A DNA stretch of 64,000 bases, from the NCBI GenBank assembly GCA_014218235.1, contig CM024758.1, forward strand, positions 103,143,698 to 103,207,697. Reading direction: 5' to 3'. How positions within the stretch are numbered: position 1 is the first letter of the stretch; the number at the start of each line of letters is the position of its first letter. Below the pieces are notes generated by a model. That model did no database searches and was not told the origin of the DNA. It saw only the letters and a program-made list of their open reading frames with translations. The stretch comes from Colocasia esculenta. Taxonomy: Eukaryota > Streptophyta > Magnoliopsida > Alismatales > Araceae. The position numbers were made by a program, and so were the translations under genes. Shown here in pieces: positions 43,592 through 55,916 of this stretch.

Positions 43592-45071
43592 TGTAAGGAA
43601 ACGCACAGAGCGCAGCGGAAATGCGATTTCCACAGATAGATATCGTTGCCGGTGGTCAGATCGAACAAAAACGGAGAAACCCGCGCACAGGAGAATCCAA
43701 TCTGTACATTTGCGGGGTTGCGAAACTCCTAATCCGGGGAGGAGGTGGCGCAGGAGCGCTGGTGCTTCAAGCCGTTCAAATGTCCGGCCTCTAGACGTAT
43801 CCACGCGAGCTCCGGACGCAGACGGATCTCCTCGTTCTCCACGCGTCTCCCGGATCTCAGCTCCACCATGTACCAGAGAGAGGAGAGAATGGGGGGGCGC
43901 CCAGGGAGTGAGAGAGGAGGGCGCCAGAGAGAGAGCCTGGAGCTTGGCCAGGGTTTAACTCTCCACGTAAATATAGACCCTGCGGTTTTTCACAAAAACC
44001 CAGTTAATGTCTATATCGGTCATCCTGCCCAGTCTGCTCGGAACTCTATTGCGTGTGACCCTCTAGGCCAAGTGCTAGTCCAGTTTTCAGCCCATTAAGC
44101 CCAATAACTCTTTATTGATTTATTGCAATTAATTAATATCTCATATTATAATTAATTACACAATCAATTATCGTCTCACGATAATTGAATGACCGGCTTC
44201 CAATCAAGTTGGGTGCCAAGCAACACACTTGATCCTGGAAAGCATTGGGGTTCCAAACCCTTCAGGAACCTTTTGTATCATCAGTTACCACGTGACTATA
44301 ATCCTTCGCTCGTACAATGCTCCCGAGTGCACTTAGGGTATGGTCAACTGTCAAACCCTAATGTGTGTACTCACTTGGTTTAGATGCCGCATAACAATAT
44401 CAGAAAACCATTTTCTGATAAGTAGTCTTGCCTTGGCCAGGGACTATCAGGCATCCTTCCTTAGAGCATTCACTCTCCTATTACCGAGAGCGAGCGATCC
44501 CATATTGACCCACAATCACCTTCGAAGGTATTCCGCTAGATCCGAACACTTAACTGATTAAGACCTCATGGCTAGAGATCTATAAATCAAGGTCAAAACC
44601 CAGAAGTCCACCAACAAGGTGTCCTTGGTGTCTCAGGTCTAAGGACCAATCATGCCACTGTGACAATGAATCTAGCTGGTTGACAGGTAGGTAACATTAC
44701 ATCCAGCGATTCATAACGGATCAGTTCAGTGAACTCATTCTCTATGAGCACCTACAGATTCACCTTAGTGTCCCACACAAGTGACTATGAGACCAGCCAC
44801 CCTCATCATATGAGCAGGTGCAACCTGTACTAGCCTAACCGGATATCCGATGTCCTTCTCGGATTCTCCGACTAGGAACAATTAAATATACGTTAAAGGA
44901 TATTAATCTCATTGTTATGATCTCATCATAATTAATATCCATTGCGCATATTCATGGACTTCATAATGAAACGATAAACGAATTACACATAACGAATATA
45001 AAAGCCTTATTTATTATCAAGGAACAAGATTGTACAAGTTATGATTGGCTTGAGGACATCCATAACTAACA
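43592..45071 (-). repeat. 5' LTR of element F (1,480 bp)
   Basis: On + it begins TGTAAGGAAACGC and ends CCATAACTAACA. It differs from the 3' LTR by scattered single-base changes and short indels, so the insertion is not very recent. Confidence 0.93.
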
Positions 45072-45076
45072 GGAAT

Positions 45077-47136
45077 TGCTTTACATCTACGGTGTTTACC
45101 TTTCTCATCATTTTCAATTTAATGCTTGTGCTCATGGGGTTGAGGCAGGTTTGGCTTGTTCAAATTGAAATCTTTTGAGAAGCTCCTTAACATATTTTTC
45201 TTGATTAATGAAGAAGCCGTCTTCATGTTGCTTTTACCTGCAAACCAAGAAAGAATTGAAGCTCCCACATTAGACTCATCTCAAATTCACTGTGTCATAT
45301 GTTTGGAAAACTCCTCACACAGTGATGGGTAGTGGACCAAATATAATGTCATCCACATAAACTTGAACGACAATTATATGATTGCGAACTTTCTTAGTAG
45401 AGTGTTTGGTCCACATTATCTCTTGAGTAGTTTTTACTCACCAAGAAGTTGCTTAACCTGTCATACCAAGCTCGAGGTGGCTGCTTCAAAACCGTAAAGA
45501 GCTTTGTGCAACTTGTAAACATGGTTAGGCATTTCAGAATTTTCAAACCCGGTGGTTGAGAAACATAGACTTCCTCTTTGATGTAGCCATTCAGGAAGAC
45601 AGTTTTAACATCCATTTGAAAAAAGTTTGAACTTGTGTGAGCATGCATACGCCAACAAGATTCTAACTGCTTCAAGTCTAGCTACAGGTGCAAAGGACTC
45701 TTCAAAGTCTATACTAAATTATTGATTGTATCCTTTTACTACCAGTCTAGCCTTATTTCTCACCACTTTACCCTCTTCATTTAGCTTATTCCTGAATACC
45801 CATCTTGTGCCTATGACAAAAATCTCAGGGGTTCTAGGAACTAAACTCCAACATTGTTCTTTGAATTGACCAAGTTCCTCATGTATGGCATCTATCCAAG
45901 AGTTTTCTTTAGTGCCTCTTCCACATTTTTAGGTTCCACTTGAGAAACAAAGGCTAAATATCTTGTTCACTATTTGTCTAACCTGAGACCTAGTTTGAAC
46001 TTTATCATTTACATTTCCTATCACTTATTAAGTGGGTGATCTTTGGAATACCCCATTTTTGATTGTTGAAGGGCCAGTTGATCTTGGACTTGTGGAAATG
46101 ATCTTGTGGAGGTGTCTTGAGGAGGCTTGCTTGAGGATTCACCTTGAGGGTCTTCCTCTTTGGATCTTCATTAGGCCTCATCATCTCCCTTATGAATCCT
46201 GTTGAAGATTTGAATTGTTAGTTTTGCATGATACTCATCAAAGACAACATGTGGAGTTTCTTCCACAGTTTTATTCTTATTGTTAACACCCTATATGCTC
46301 TAGAGTGTTCTGAGTATCCAAGAAAAATAACTTGATCACTTTTGGCTTCAAACTTGTCTAAATCAACTTTATCATTGTTATGAATAAAGACTTTTGAGCC
46401 AAAACACCTAAATTACTCAATACTGGGTTTCTTACCTTTTAACAGTTCATAGGGAGTTTTCTTATCACAATCTTACCATGGCTCTGTGAGAATATAGCAA
46501 GAGGTGTTCACCGCTTCTGCCCAAAAGCTCCTTGAAAGTTGACTTTCGACCAGAAGAGTGCGAGCCATTTCCACCAGAGTCCTGTTCTTTCTCTCTACTA
46601 CGCCATTTTGCTCCGGAGTCCTTGGAGAAGAAAATAATGTTCTAACCCGTGGAGCCTGCAAGAATCAGAAAAGAATTGTTATCAAACTCTCCCCCGTGAT
46701 CAGTGCGGATTGAGCATATCTTATAAACATTTCCATGCTCGATCTTATTAAAAATTCTTCAAAGACTTTAAGTGCTTCATTTTATGTGCCAAGAATTTGA
46801 CCCATGTGAACCTAGAAAAGTCGTCCACATTGACAAAACCAAACTATTTGCCATTGAGACTTAGAGTTCTAGTAGGTCCAAAAAGGTCCATGTGCAGCAG
46901 TTCATATGGTTTAGAGGTGCTTACCGGTGCTTTTGATTTGAAGGATTTTCGGGTTTGTTTTTCCTCTGTGCACATGCATCACATAAACTTTCATTCTTAT
47001 TGAATGAAATTTCAGGAAGTCCACTTACCAATTTCAGCTTCATAATCTTGTGCAGACATTGTGCTTGCATGGCCAAGCCTACGATGCCACAAAGTAAGCT
47101 CATCCTGTTTATTTGCAACAAGACACAAATTCTCAT
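45077..47136 (-). pseudogene. pol: Integrase and RT part of D pol
   Basis: Integrase zinc-domain pieces at 47136-46921 (LWH.RLGHA type in a shifted frame, then SLCDACAQRKN). The core has VDDFSRF near 46820 and RTPEQNGVVERKNRTLVEMAR at 46661-46473. RT fragments include NKARLVVKG near 45760, FAPVARLEA near 45690, FQMDVKTVFLNGYIKEEVYV (45675-45560), QPPRAWYDRLSNF, and YVDD at 45348-45359 on the + strand. NQEKYVKELLKRF near 45200 ends at the insertion site of F. Frames change repeatedly. Confidence 0.85.
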
Positions 47137-47170
47137 TTATGGATCATCTAAATCAACCAATAAATGTTGT

Positions 47171-47473
47171 TCACCCTTTTTCCAGAAAATTTAATACTTC
47201 CTGTTTCCTTATCAACAATTTGACATGAGTTTGATTCAAACACAACTTTATGACCTTTATCACACAGTTGGCTATACTAAGAAGATTGTGATTAAGACCA
47301 TCAACTAACAGAACATTATCTATTGAGTTAGAGGCATACTTACCAACCTTACATGTGCCGATGATCTGGCCTTTATTGTTACCTCCAAAGACAACTTGAC
47401 CTCCGTCTTTTTCCACCAGCAAACAAAATTTGTCTTTGTCGCCTGTCATGTGCCTTGAACAGCCATTATCCAA
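47171..47473 (-). pseudogene. pol: Protease of element D with DNG in place of DSG
   Basis: Minus frame DNGCSRHMTGDKDKFCLL, then GGQVVFGGNNKGQIIGTCKV and NLLSIA, the Sirevirus protease domain. The active-site triad reads D-N-G (codons at 47471-47463) where A has D-S-G and F has D-T-G. The Ser/Thr normally supports the catalytic Asp, so this domain is probably inactive as well as embedded in broken pol. Confidence 0.85.
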
Positions 47474-47499
47474 GTACCATTTGTTTTGATTTTAGGCTG

Positions 47500-48946
47500 C
47501 TAGGCATTCCTGCATGTATGGATCAGACAAGAGGTTTTTGGTACCCAAATTACTTTGGGTCCCAATGTATCATTCATGCCAAAAAGTAAATGCTTTGGAA
47601 TCCAGATATGCTTGCATTTCTGTTTGTTTGAGTTATTCCAGCATTGATTTTCTTTTGACCAATTTTCTTGCAAATACTGCATGATGAGGATTTTCTCAGA
47701 ACATTTGATTTCTTTTACCCAAAAATTGCCTAGATGACAGTCACTTGGCAACAATCTTCCATGCCTGTCGACACCTGTCATTGAGCCTGTCGACAGGTGG
47801 CTTGTTCTTCTGAACACTTCAGGACTTTTGTTTGGGTTGATGTTGCTTACCCTTGATTTGATTTTTCTGTTCTTTGAGGGACTATTTGCTTGTACTTGGG
47901 CTAGGATCAGCAAAAGAAGTTATCAACATTTCTCCAATTTTCTTTTGTTTTACAGGTTGATACCCAAGTCCATGCTTTGATACATAGACATTTGCACCCA
48001 AAACAGCATCAGATTTTGTTTCCTTTTACAAATCTTGTAAGATCTTCGTTTTTTATTTTAAGTCCTTCTTAGTTTGTTCCAACTTTTCTGAGTTTCTTGA
48101 TGTTCATTTGAAGATATTCAAGAGAGTTCGTTAGACTTTCCTTTTCCTTTGAATTTCTTGCAATTTCACTTTCAGACTGTCCATTCTCTCACTGTGAACT
48201 TCCTCATCAATTTTCATCATCTCAATTTCTTTATTTAAGGATGCAATTGTTCATTATTATTTGTGTTATGAACAAAAGAATTGATTTTCTTTTTCAATGC
48301 CTTTTTTCAGATTTAAATTCACAGAAATTTCAAATAATACATGTATGCTTCTTCCCATTCATCACAGTATAGCTTTCAAAAGAAGAGTTTACCTCATTGG
48401 AGTCACTTCTAGCCATTAAACTTGAATTTTCTCATCTCCAGAGGTTGCTTGTGTGTCCTCATCTTCATCTTCATCACTTCAAGTTGCCAACATTGCCTTG
48501 GCTTTCTTGAAGGTGAATTTCTCTTTCCTCAATTTCTTCTTGAGTTCCGGGCATTCTCCTCACATATGCCCTTTGTTTCTTGCACTCATAGCATACAATG
48601 TCAGATTTTTTGTTAGACTCAAATTTATTTGAAAAATCTTTCTTCTGGAAGGATTTGGAGTTACCTAAGCCTTTTCTTTTGAATTTAAGGAATTTTTTGA
48701 ACTGTCTAGTGAGCATTTCCATTTCATCGTTCTCACTCTCACTAGATGTTCGATCTTCATCACTTTCCTGTTGAGCATCCCTTTTGGAACTTGAAGAATT
48801 TTTGTTGGAGGCTTTCAAAGAAATTGATTTTTTGGGTTTTCTTCAATTCTTTTCTTTTCACATTTATTTCATATGTCATCAGGGAGCCAATTAATTCATC
48901 CAATTTCATTTTTGAAAGATCTTTAGAATCCTCAATGACAGTGGTC
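47500..48946 (-). pseudogene. gag: C-terminal gag of element D
   Basis: Follows the E insertion on the minus strand. DSKDLSKMKLDELIGSLMTY (about 48930-48870) matches KRMSLEKLIGSLMAH of A. A serine/acid-rich region, FLKFKRKGLGN, and a zinc knuckle start CYECKKQ (about 48590) with a frameshift inside the knuckle follow. A long charged region with many breaks comes next. The end (47913-47500) has the GPKVIWVPK motif. Two CTGTCGACAGG words (about 47766-47802) interrupt the alignment with A. Confidence 0.82.
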
Positions 48947-48951
48947 TTAGT
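48947..48951. repeat. Target site duplication of element E (left), TTAGT
   Basis: TTAGT here and at 58166-58170, a perfect 5-bp match flanking E within D gag. Confidence 0.93.
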
Positions 48952-51188
48952 TGTGCGGAACGCCTCGGCCAAGCCCGTTATACCGATAACGTACTTGAAC
49001 CGAGTCTGCCTCCCGCGAACGGGCCGAAGCCTCGCAAGGGATACCAAACCACAGTCCGTGTAAACACAAAGAACACACCACATTTATATATATTTCACAA
49101 GTTACATAGCCAATTTCCACAAAACTGAAAAGAAGTACAAGAGCCTGGGGCATACCCGAGTACAACTGAAGAAAATAAACAACTAACTACACTACACTAT
49201 GGAGCTGCTACTACACAGCTGGAGGTACCGACCCTACACCGCTATGGCGCGGTTCTGAACTGGACGATGGTCGTGAAACGTCCTCCTCGCCTACACCTGT
49301 GGGGGTAGGGTGAGCCTCGCTAGTCACTGGCTCAGTAGGAAACTCCCCCAACACCGAGCAAAACCAAACCACAGGTACGAAAGCAGTATACAATACCAAC
49401 AATTTATAGAACAACTAAGCAAGATATTAAAGCTGCAAAAGTACTCACCGTCTGCCGACTACGTAAAACAACTGTAATAAATAAATGGCAAACCAGTACA
49501 AATGTACGAGCTATAGTAGAGACAGCCAAACACGAGGCACGTGAACTGGTTCGCGACACCAGAAACTGACTCGGACAAGCTAACACAGGTCTACCTCTCA
49601 ATCTCGCAGCCACGGACGAAAGGTCCAGCTGCCGCTCCACGTGAAAAGGTCAAGCAACTGTGGAGACCAACTAAACACCACCACCTGCAGACCACACGGT
49701 CGCAGGCCCATGCCTGACACCTCCAGAGACCCTGGCCTGGGCTCGCTAGAGTGAGGCACTGGAAAAGGACTAGCTGGGGTCCAGTACGTCTACTGGTGTC
49801 CGTACCCCCACTACGAGCGCGCTACAAGTGACTCAAGACAAACACAAGTGTCACTGTCCCACTGTCGTCTTTCGCTCAGCCGGACGTACAACTCAAACAC
49901 AGGAGTGAGGGTGTCCAGGTCAGACGACACAGACCTCGACGGTACAACACAAGTACCGGGACAAAGCCCCGAGCTAACACCTGGCTCAGAAAGAACCTGG
50001 GGCACCCAACTGGAGAGTAACCACGGTAGGCGTCTTACTACTTGCCACTACACAAAACCACGTGCACGTCACACACAAACCACGTGAAACATCACATAAA
50101 CCTCAGGTAACAACGGTCCCTACACGTGAACCCAACTGTACTCGCTGAACAACACGCAGCCTAGAAAGTGAGTAACTAACTGCATACCCCGTATGCTAAC
50201 ACAGAAACCATGTGCACTCAGTGCACCACAGTGCCAACGCACCATTCATTAGATAAATACCATAAACAGTCGTTTCTACTTATACACCAGTTAGCGGCCA
50301 CATCGACTTCCGCTACAGGAATAGACGGCAATGGATCTAGCCGTCTGTATCCCGGCTGATGAACTGGCGTCAATCGATGTTGACGCCAAGATCTTCAGCC
50401 TCTATTCCTGTAGAACCCTAAACGATTCTACAAGTTTTACAATCGTTAAACATCGAGAAAATATAAGGAAATAGTTTCTCTAACATTCATACATTATAAT
50501 CAAACCATAACAGCATGCTTTACTACTTAAATTCATCAAACCACCCATTGTTCCCACATGGTGCAACTTAACCCGAAATACATTAAACATGGTTGATTCA
50601 GGTGGTTAAGTCGTGTTTTAATGATCCTACGAGCTACAGGGTTCGTTCCCTACCTCAGAACACGCTTAAAACCTTCGAATTCTCCCGGTTCACACCGAAC
50701 CCTCCGCGAGCTCCCCAGCAATTGCACCACACCACGGCATTTCCTTGTCCGATTTGACAACGCCACACGCCTCACGATCCTCCAACCCTCTCCTGTACTT
50801 GTTGGAAGCTTTAGGAAACGGGGCGTGAAGCTGGGGTAAGGGAAGAGAGAACAGGGTGGAAAACCTGCCCTCGGGGTGACCCTATAACCTGCAGAATGCA
50901 CAGGTTGACGTCAACCCTTCTGCCGCTTAGGCAACCGCCACCACAAACATCCACATCCCCCTGCCACCAAGATCATACAGTCAACGACAACTTATCTGGA
51001 CACCAACAATTCAACGACCACCCTGGCCGCCAACTCATACTCAACTGCAGCAGGTCCTATTCCATTTCGGGACCTAACCTGCACTACACCTGCACACACC
51101 ACACGTCTACACCACACTGGCCTCACAACGGCCACCATAACCACAACACACACGATCCAAAAAGGATCCGAAAATAAGCGACGTTACA
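48952..51188 (-). repeat. 3' LTR of element E (2,237 bp)
   Basis: On + it begins TGTGCGGAACGCC and ends GCGACGTTACA. It is matched by 55917-58165 with frequent one-base indels. Open frames on either strand are not shared between the two copies and are not genes. Confidence 0.93.
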
Positions 51189-51309
51189 TTACTATCATCT
51201 AAAAAGAAAATTTCGACCTCGAAATTCATAATACAATTCAAAGATAAACAACTTAAGCATAAACATTTTTACAAATACTATCATCTAAAGAAATACAAAA
51301 GCTTATTCA

Positions 51310-51784
51310 AACAGATAGGGATACCCTTTAGCCATTTCCTCGGCTAACTCCCAGGTATCCTCACCACCTAACCTATTTTCCCATCTCACTTTAACCAACT
51401 CGATTTCTTTATTTCTCAGCTTCTTATCTTTCGATCTGTGATCTGCACCGGATACTCTGGCATAGTCATATCCGGTCTCAGGTCACCACCTTGATATCTA
51501 TTATCTGAGCTGGATCTTCAATACACTTTCTTAACATAGATACATGAAAATATCATGAACATCCGCAAAATCTCTGGCAAATCCAGCCTATAAGCTGTTT
51601 CCCCAATTCTCTCAATCACCTGAAAAGGTCCCACATACCTTGGACTCAACTTCCCAGACTTACCAAATCTCATAATACCTTTACTCAAGGAAACTCTCAA
51701 GAAAACAAAATCTCCCACTTCAAACTGAAGTGGTCTCTTCCGGATATCTGCATAACTCTTTTGCCTGCTTTGAGCTGCCTGCAA
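51310..51784 (-). pseudogene. pol: C-terminal integrase and chromodomain of E
   Basis: QKSYADIRKRPLQFEVGDFVFL and KLSPRYVGPFQVIERIGETAYRL (GPY/F-type region) are at 51784-51600. After a frameshift the chromodomain-like end (ELVKVRWENRLGGEDTWELA) is at about 51450-51310. Chromodomains in these elements are thought to guide integration to particular chromatin marks. Confidence 0.85.
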
Positions 51785-51871
51785 TTTTTCTTTATAAGCT
51801 TCACTATTTCTGTGGTTTGCTGAATCAATTCAGGACCCACAACTGTCTTTCTCCCACTTCATGCCAGTTCA

Positions 51872-52560
51872 TTAGGGTCTACATGGCCTTCCATATAGAG
51901 CTTCATACGGTGCCATCCCAAGACTGGTATGATAACTATTATTATAGGCAAACTCAACCATTCCCAAATGATGCTCCCAGCTACCTCCCCAAACTAAACA
52001 ACAAGCCCGCAACATATCTTCAATCGTCTGAATGGTCCTCTCTGTCTGACCATCTGTTTGGGGATGATAAGCGGAGCTATATCTCAGCTCAGTACCAATT
52101 ACCTTTTGCAGACTTCTCAAAAAACCAGAAGTAAATCTTGGATCTCTATCAGACACAATAGTCTTCGGGATACCATGCAATGGAATAATTCTTTCAACAT
52201 AAACATTTGCTAATTATCCACTGTCCAAGACATACTTACTGCCACTAATCTGCACACCTTTGGTTAATCTATCAACAAATACCCATATTCCATTATGCCC
52301 GGATTCGATCTTGGTAAACCTGCCACAAAGTCCATAGCAATATCATCCCATTTCCACTGTGGAATGGGCAACGTTGCAACAAACCTCCAGGCTTCTGATG
52401 TTCTGCTTTAATCTGTTGACAGATAGCACACCTTGCAACAAATTCTACTATTTCTTTTTCATAAGAGGCCACCAGAAATGCTTTCTCAAATCATGGTACA
52501 TTTTAGTACTACCCGGATGGATAGTGTACCTAGATTTATGAGCCTCTTCCAACACTCGCT
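51872..52560 (-). pseudogene. pol: Integrase core of E
   Basis: The first part (zinc domain, about 52560-52420) is broken. The best-preserved piece, 52180-51872, has VSDRDPRFTSGFLRSLQK, SSAYHPQTDGQTERTIQT and EFAYNNSYHTS, holding the second Asp and the Glu region of the DDE site. The first catalytic Asp lies in the degraded 52180-52330 stretch. Confidence 0.85.
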
Positions 52561-52574
52561 GCTTTACTTCTCTT

Positions 52575-54018
52575 TTAGCTGAACAAACAATCTGCCTCTG
52601 AGCCTAACACACAATTATCATCAATGGTAACTCCTTCCATTTTCACAATTTCAGCTAAACTTACATCTGCTCTCTGAGCCTCAATAATCTGCCAATACAA
52701 AGACGGCTCTACAGCACTAGCAGCTAGTACTGCCCGTCGCTGACTACTGGGCACATACAAGGAGTTCTCCACTACCTCTTCATACAACTCTCCATTCTTT
52801 AATCATCATTAAAACTTACATATGCCTTTCTGCGCTGGCGAAGGTTCAAATCTTTCTGCGAGAAGATATACTTCAAGCTTTATTTTTCAAATCTTTCGCC
52901 ATACAGATAATGCCTCCACATTTTCAAAGCAAACACAACTGCTGCCAATTCCAAATCATGAGTGGGGTAATTCTCCTCTGTCGGCTTCAATTGTCTGGAC
53001 GCATAAGCTATCACCTTGCCATGTTGCATAAGCACTGCTCCAAGTCCTCTCCTTGAAGCATCAGTATACAGCACAAAACCACCACTCCCTGCCGGTAAGT
53101 CAATATAGGTGCTGATGTAAGTCTTTTCTTTAATTCCATAAAACGTTTCTGACATTCATCGGACCACACAAATGATACCCCTTTTCTGATCAACTTAGTC
53201 ATAGGTGCTGCAATCTTAGAAAATTTTTGAATAAAGCGCCTATAATAACCTGCTAATCCCAGAAAACTTCTAATCTCTTATTGTCTTAGGCACTTCCCAT
53301 CTCATCACTGCTTCACTTTACTTGGGTCCACTGCTACTCCTTTAGCTGAGATAATATGACCTAAAAACTGAATTTCTTTCAACCAAAATTCACACTTATT
53401 GAATTTAGCAAACACTGGTTATCTCTTAACAACTGCAGAGTAAACCTCAAATGAGCTGCATGCTCCTCTTCAGATGCTGAATAAATTAGAATATCATCAA
53501 TAAAGACCACAATGAATTGGTCTAAATATGGATGAAAATTCTATTCATCAGATCCATAAAACCTGCAGGAGCATTGGTCAACCCAATGGCATAACCACAA
53601 ACTCGAAGTGACCGTATCTGGTTCTGAAAGCTGTTTTATCTATATCTTCCTCTTAATTCTCAACTGATGGTACCCGGACCTCAAATCAATTTTAGAAAAT
53701 ACTTTTGCTGATTGCAACTGATCAAACAATCATCTATCCTCGGCAACGGGTACTTATTCTTAATGGTCACATTATTCAACTTTTTATAATCAATACACAT
53801 TCGAAAACTTCCATCTTTCTTTTCACAAATAAAACCGGCGCTCCCCACGGGGAATGACTCGGTCTAATAAACCCTTTCTGCATCAGCTCTTCTAATTGCT
53901 TTTTCAATTCTTTAAGTTCTGCTGGTGCCATCCGATATGGAGCTTTAGAAATCGACATGGTACTTGGCAGCAACTCAATAGCAAAGTTCACCTCTCTATG
54001 TGGAGCTAAACCAGGCAA
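52575..54018 (-). pseudogene. pol: RT and RNase H of E
   Basis: RT starts at 54018 (REVNFAIELLPSTMSISKAPYRMAP, then KGFIRPSHSPWGAPVLFVKR). The active-site FIDD is at 53494-53505 on the + strand (VVFIDDILIYSASEEEHA). RNase H is at 53155-52880 (FVLYTDASRRGLGAVLMQ, YASRQLKPTEENYPTHDLEL). The RNase H-integrase linker reaches 52575. Several frameshifts separate the pieces. Confidence 0.87.
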
Positions 54019-54033
54019 ATCCTCAGGAAAATA

Positions 54034-54522
54034 TCAGCAAGCACCCCTAACCACAGGAACTGCTTCCACTTGCTGACTAGCTTCTACCAACTTACCGAGG
54101 ATAAATAAGCCACACCATCCAGCATTAATCAACTTTCTAGCTTTAATTGCAGAAATTAGAAACTTAGAGGTATAAAAAGGCATACCTTGATATTCAAATA
54201 CTGCACCATTAGGATGACAAAACCTGATCCTTTTCTTTCTGCAATCTAACATTGCTCCATAAGTCTCAAGCCAATCCATACCCAAAATAATATCATAATC
54301 TGACAACTACAGGGCATACAACCGACCTGGCATCTGGTTCCCTTCAATCATAATAGGAGCTTTATCTATATAGCTCGAAGTGAGTAGGAACTCACCCGAA
54401 GGAACCTCCACTACTAACTCACAAGACTTTTCTTCTAAAGGATGAGCTATACAATCCAGAAATTCTTCGGAAATGAAAGAATGAGAGGCCCGAATCAAAT
54501 AAAACTCTTGCTGAATAATCAT
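54034..54522 (-). pseudogene. pol: Aspartic protease of E
   Basis: Pieces in two frames: VLFDSG at about 54488-54505, with a frameshift at the active site before ASHSFISEEF, then GEFLLTSSYID and YDIILGMDWLETYGAMLDC, the typical plant gypsy protease end. The break lies directly after the catalytic DSG. Confidence 0.82.
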
Positions 54523-54649
54523 AAAGAGGTAAAGTACCTTCTATCATATTCGATGCCTCCGCCTGAGCTCGGGAATAGCCATAACCCCCGGCCTCTTCCT
54601 CGCTGCTGCGGTGCTCCTCTGCCACGACCTGCCTGTGGCTGCTGAAATT

Positions 54650-55790
54650 GCTGAGGCTGCTGCTGCTGCTGCACGCTCTCCCATACCCATACTCTCTTGG
54701 ATAGGGACAATTGCGGATCAAATGCCCCGGCTGATTACAATTATAACTCTATATCCTGGTGGAGTAATAGCTGCCTGGCAGTACTCTTCTGCGACTCCTC
54801 CACCTCAGGCCTACCTCGGCCTTGCTGAATTTGTTGACGACCTCCCCATCCTCTTCCTTTGCCTTTAAATGCTTGCTTTAATTTCTAAACCCATTTCCCA
54901 AAGCCTGATGAAGAAGGTCCTGCTGGTGCTTTACCCTTACTGCACCTACTGACTGCTGCGGTAGCCGAAACTACCTGAGCCTGACTCGCCCACCTGACGA
55001 GTCCGAATAGACCTCTCCAATGTAGCTGCCCTCTGAGCTGCTTCTTCTACTGTCTTACACATGAGAGGTACTATTGCATCCTGCAACTCCACTCTCAAAC
55101 CTCTAATAAAATACTCAACCATCATATTATTATCTGATACCACATAAGGCGCATATCGGCTAAGTGCATAAACTCATCTGGTACTCTAAAACTGAAGAGT
55201 TACCTTACTGGAGCGTCCGAAACTGCTCTCTTTTCACTTGCTGCACTTGAATCGGAAAGAATGTATCGTTAAATACATCAAGAAATTCCGACCAAGTAAT
55301 AGCCTCTTCTGTCCTGCCTGCAAAAGTGGTCTGCATCATTAATCGCCACCATTCTCAATGCAAAACCTCTCAACTGATAAGAGCTAACACAACTTTATCT
55401 GCTGCCGACACCTCATAGTCGCAAAGACTCTTTCATCTCATGACCCAGTGCTCCGCTGTATCTGGATTCGGCCCTCCTGATAAGTAGGTGGCTGCAATCT
55501 CAGAAATTTTCCACCTGCATCACTGGTTCCTCTGCTAATAACATTGGCAGTGGCACAGGTTCTACAAAAGCACCTCTACTCTTGGCGGGACTGGAGCACA
55601 GGTACAGTCTCTCCATCTCCAGATGGCATTGCAACCGGTGGTACCGGCGCCTGCTGATCCATCCTTGCCCGAATATCCGTGAGGCTTTCCCAGATCCTTT
55701 CTATCATACGCTGAGTACTTTCCTCCGGATCATCTCTTCCACACCCCAATCTCTTCTATCAGCCTTCTAGAAATTTCTACATAAACAAAA
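54650..55790 (-). pseudogene. gag: Gag of E
   Basis: The start is degraded. MVEYFIRGLRVELQDAIVPL and TVEEAAQRAATLERSIRTRQ (55143-54950) match the retrotransposon gag domain. A zinc-knuckle remnant (YNCNQPGHLIRNCPYPRE) lies at about 54755-54700, with the first Cys lost. The Gln/Arg/Gly-rich tail leads into the protease. Confidence 0.8.
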
Positions 55791-55902
55791 CACCAAGCAA
55801 AATCAACAACAAATTATCAAAACCAGGGTCCCTACTAGCAGTGTATAAAGACCGAAATAAGACTATGTATCTTTCTAGTTTCCTTATATTAACACGGACC
55901 TT

Positions 55903-55914
55903 GCTCTGATACCA
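55903..55914 (-). promoter_or_regulatory. Primer-binding site of element E
   Basis: Minus-strand TGGTATCAGAGC, two bases from the 5' LTR end at 55917. Confidence 0.93.
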
Positions 55915-55916
55915 AC

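Larger units (their letters stand above)
36027..45071 (-). mobile_element. Element F: minus-strand Ty1/copia retrotransposon (9,045 bp)
   Basis: 5' LTR 43592-45071, primer-binding site 43579-43590, a 2.1-kb leader, gag and pol (41424-37765) in copia order, purine tract 37524-37533, 3' LTR 36027-37523. It is inserted between RT and RNase H of D. It is not a Sirevirus: no env-like ORF, no C-run LTR end, and a different pol. The copia lineage is not assigned. The coding region has several frameshifts and stops. Confidence 0.92.
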
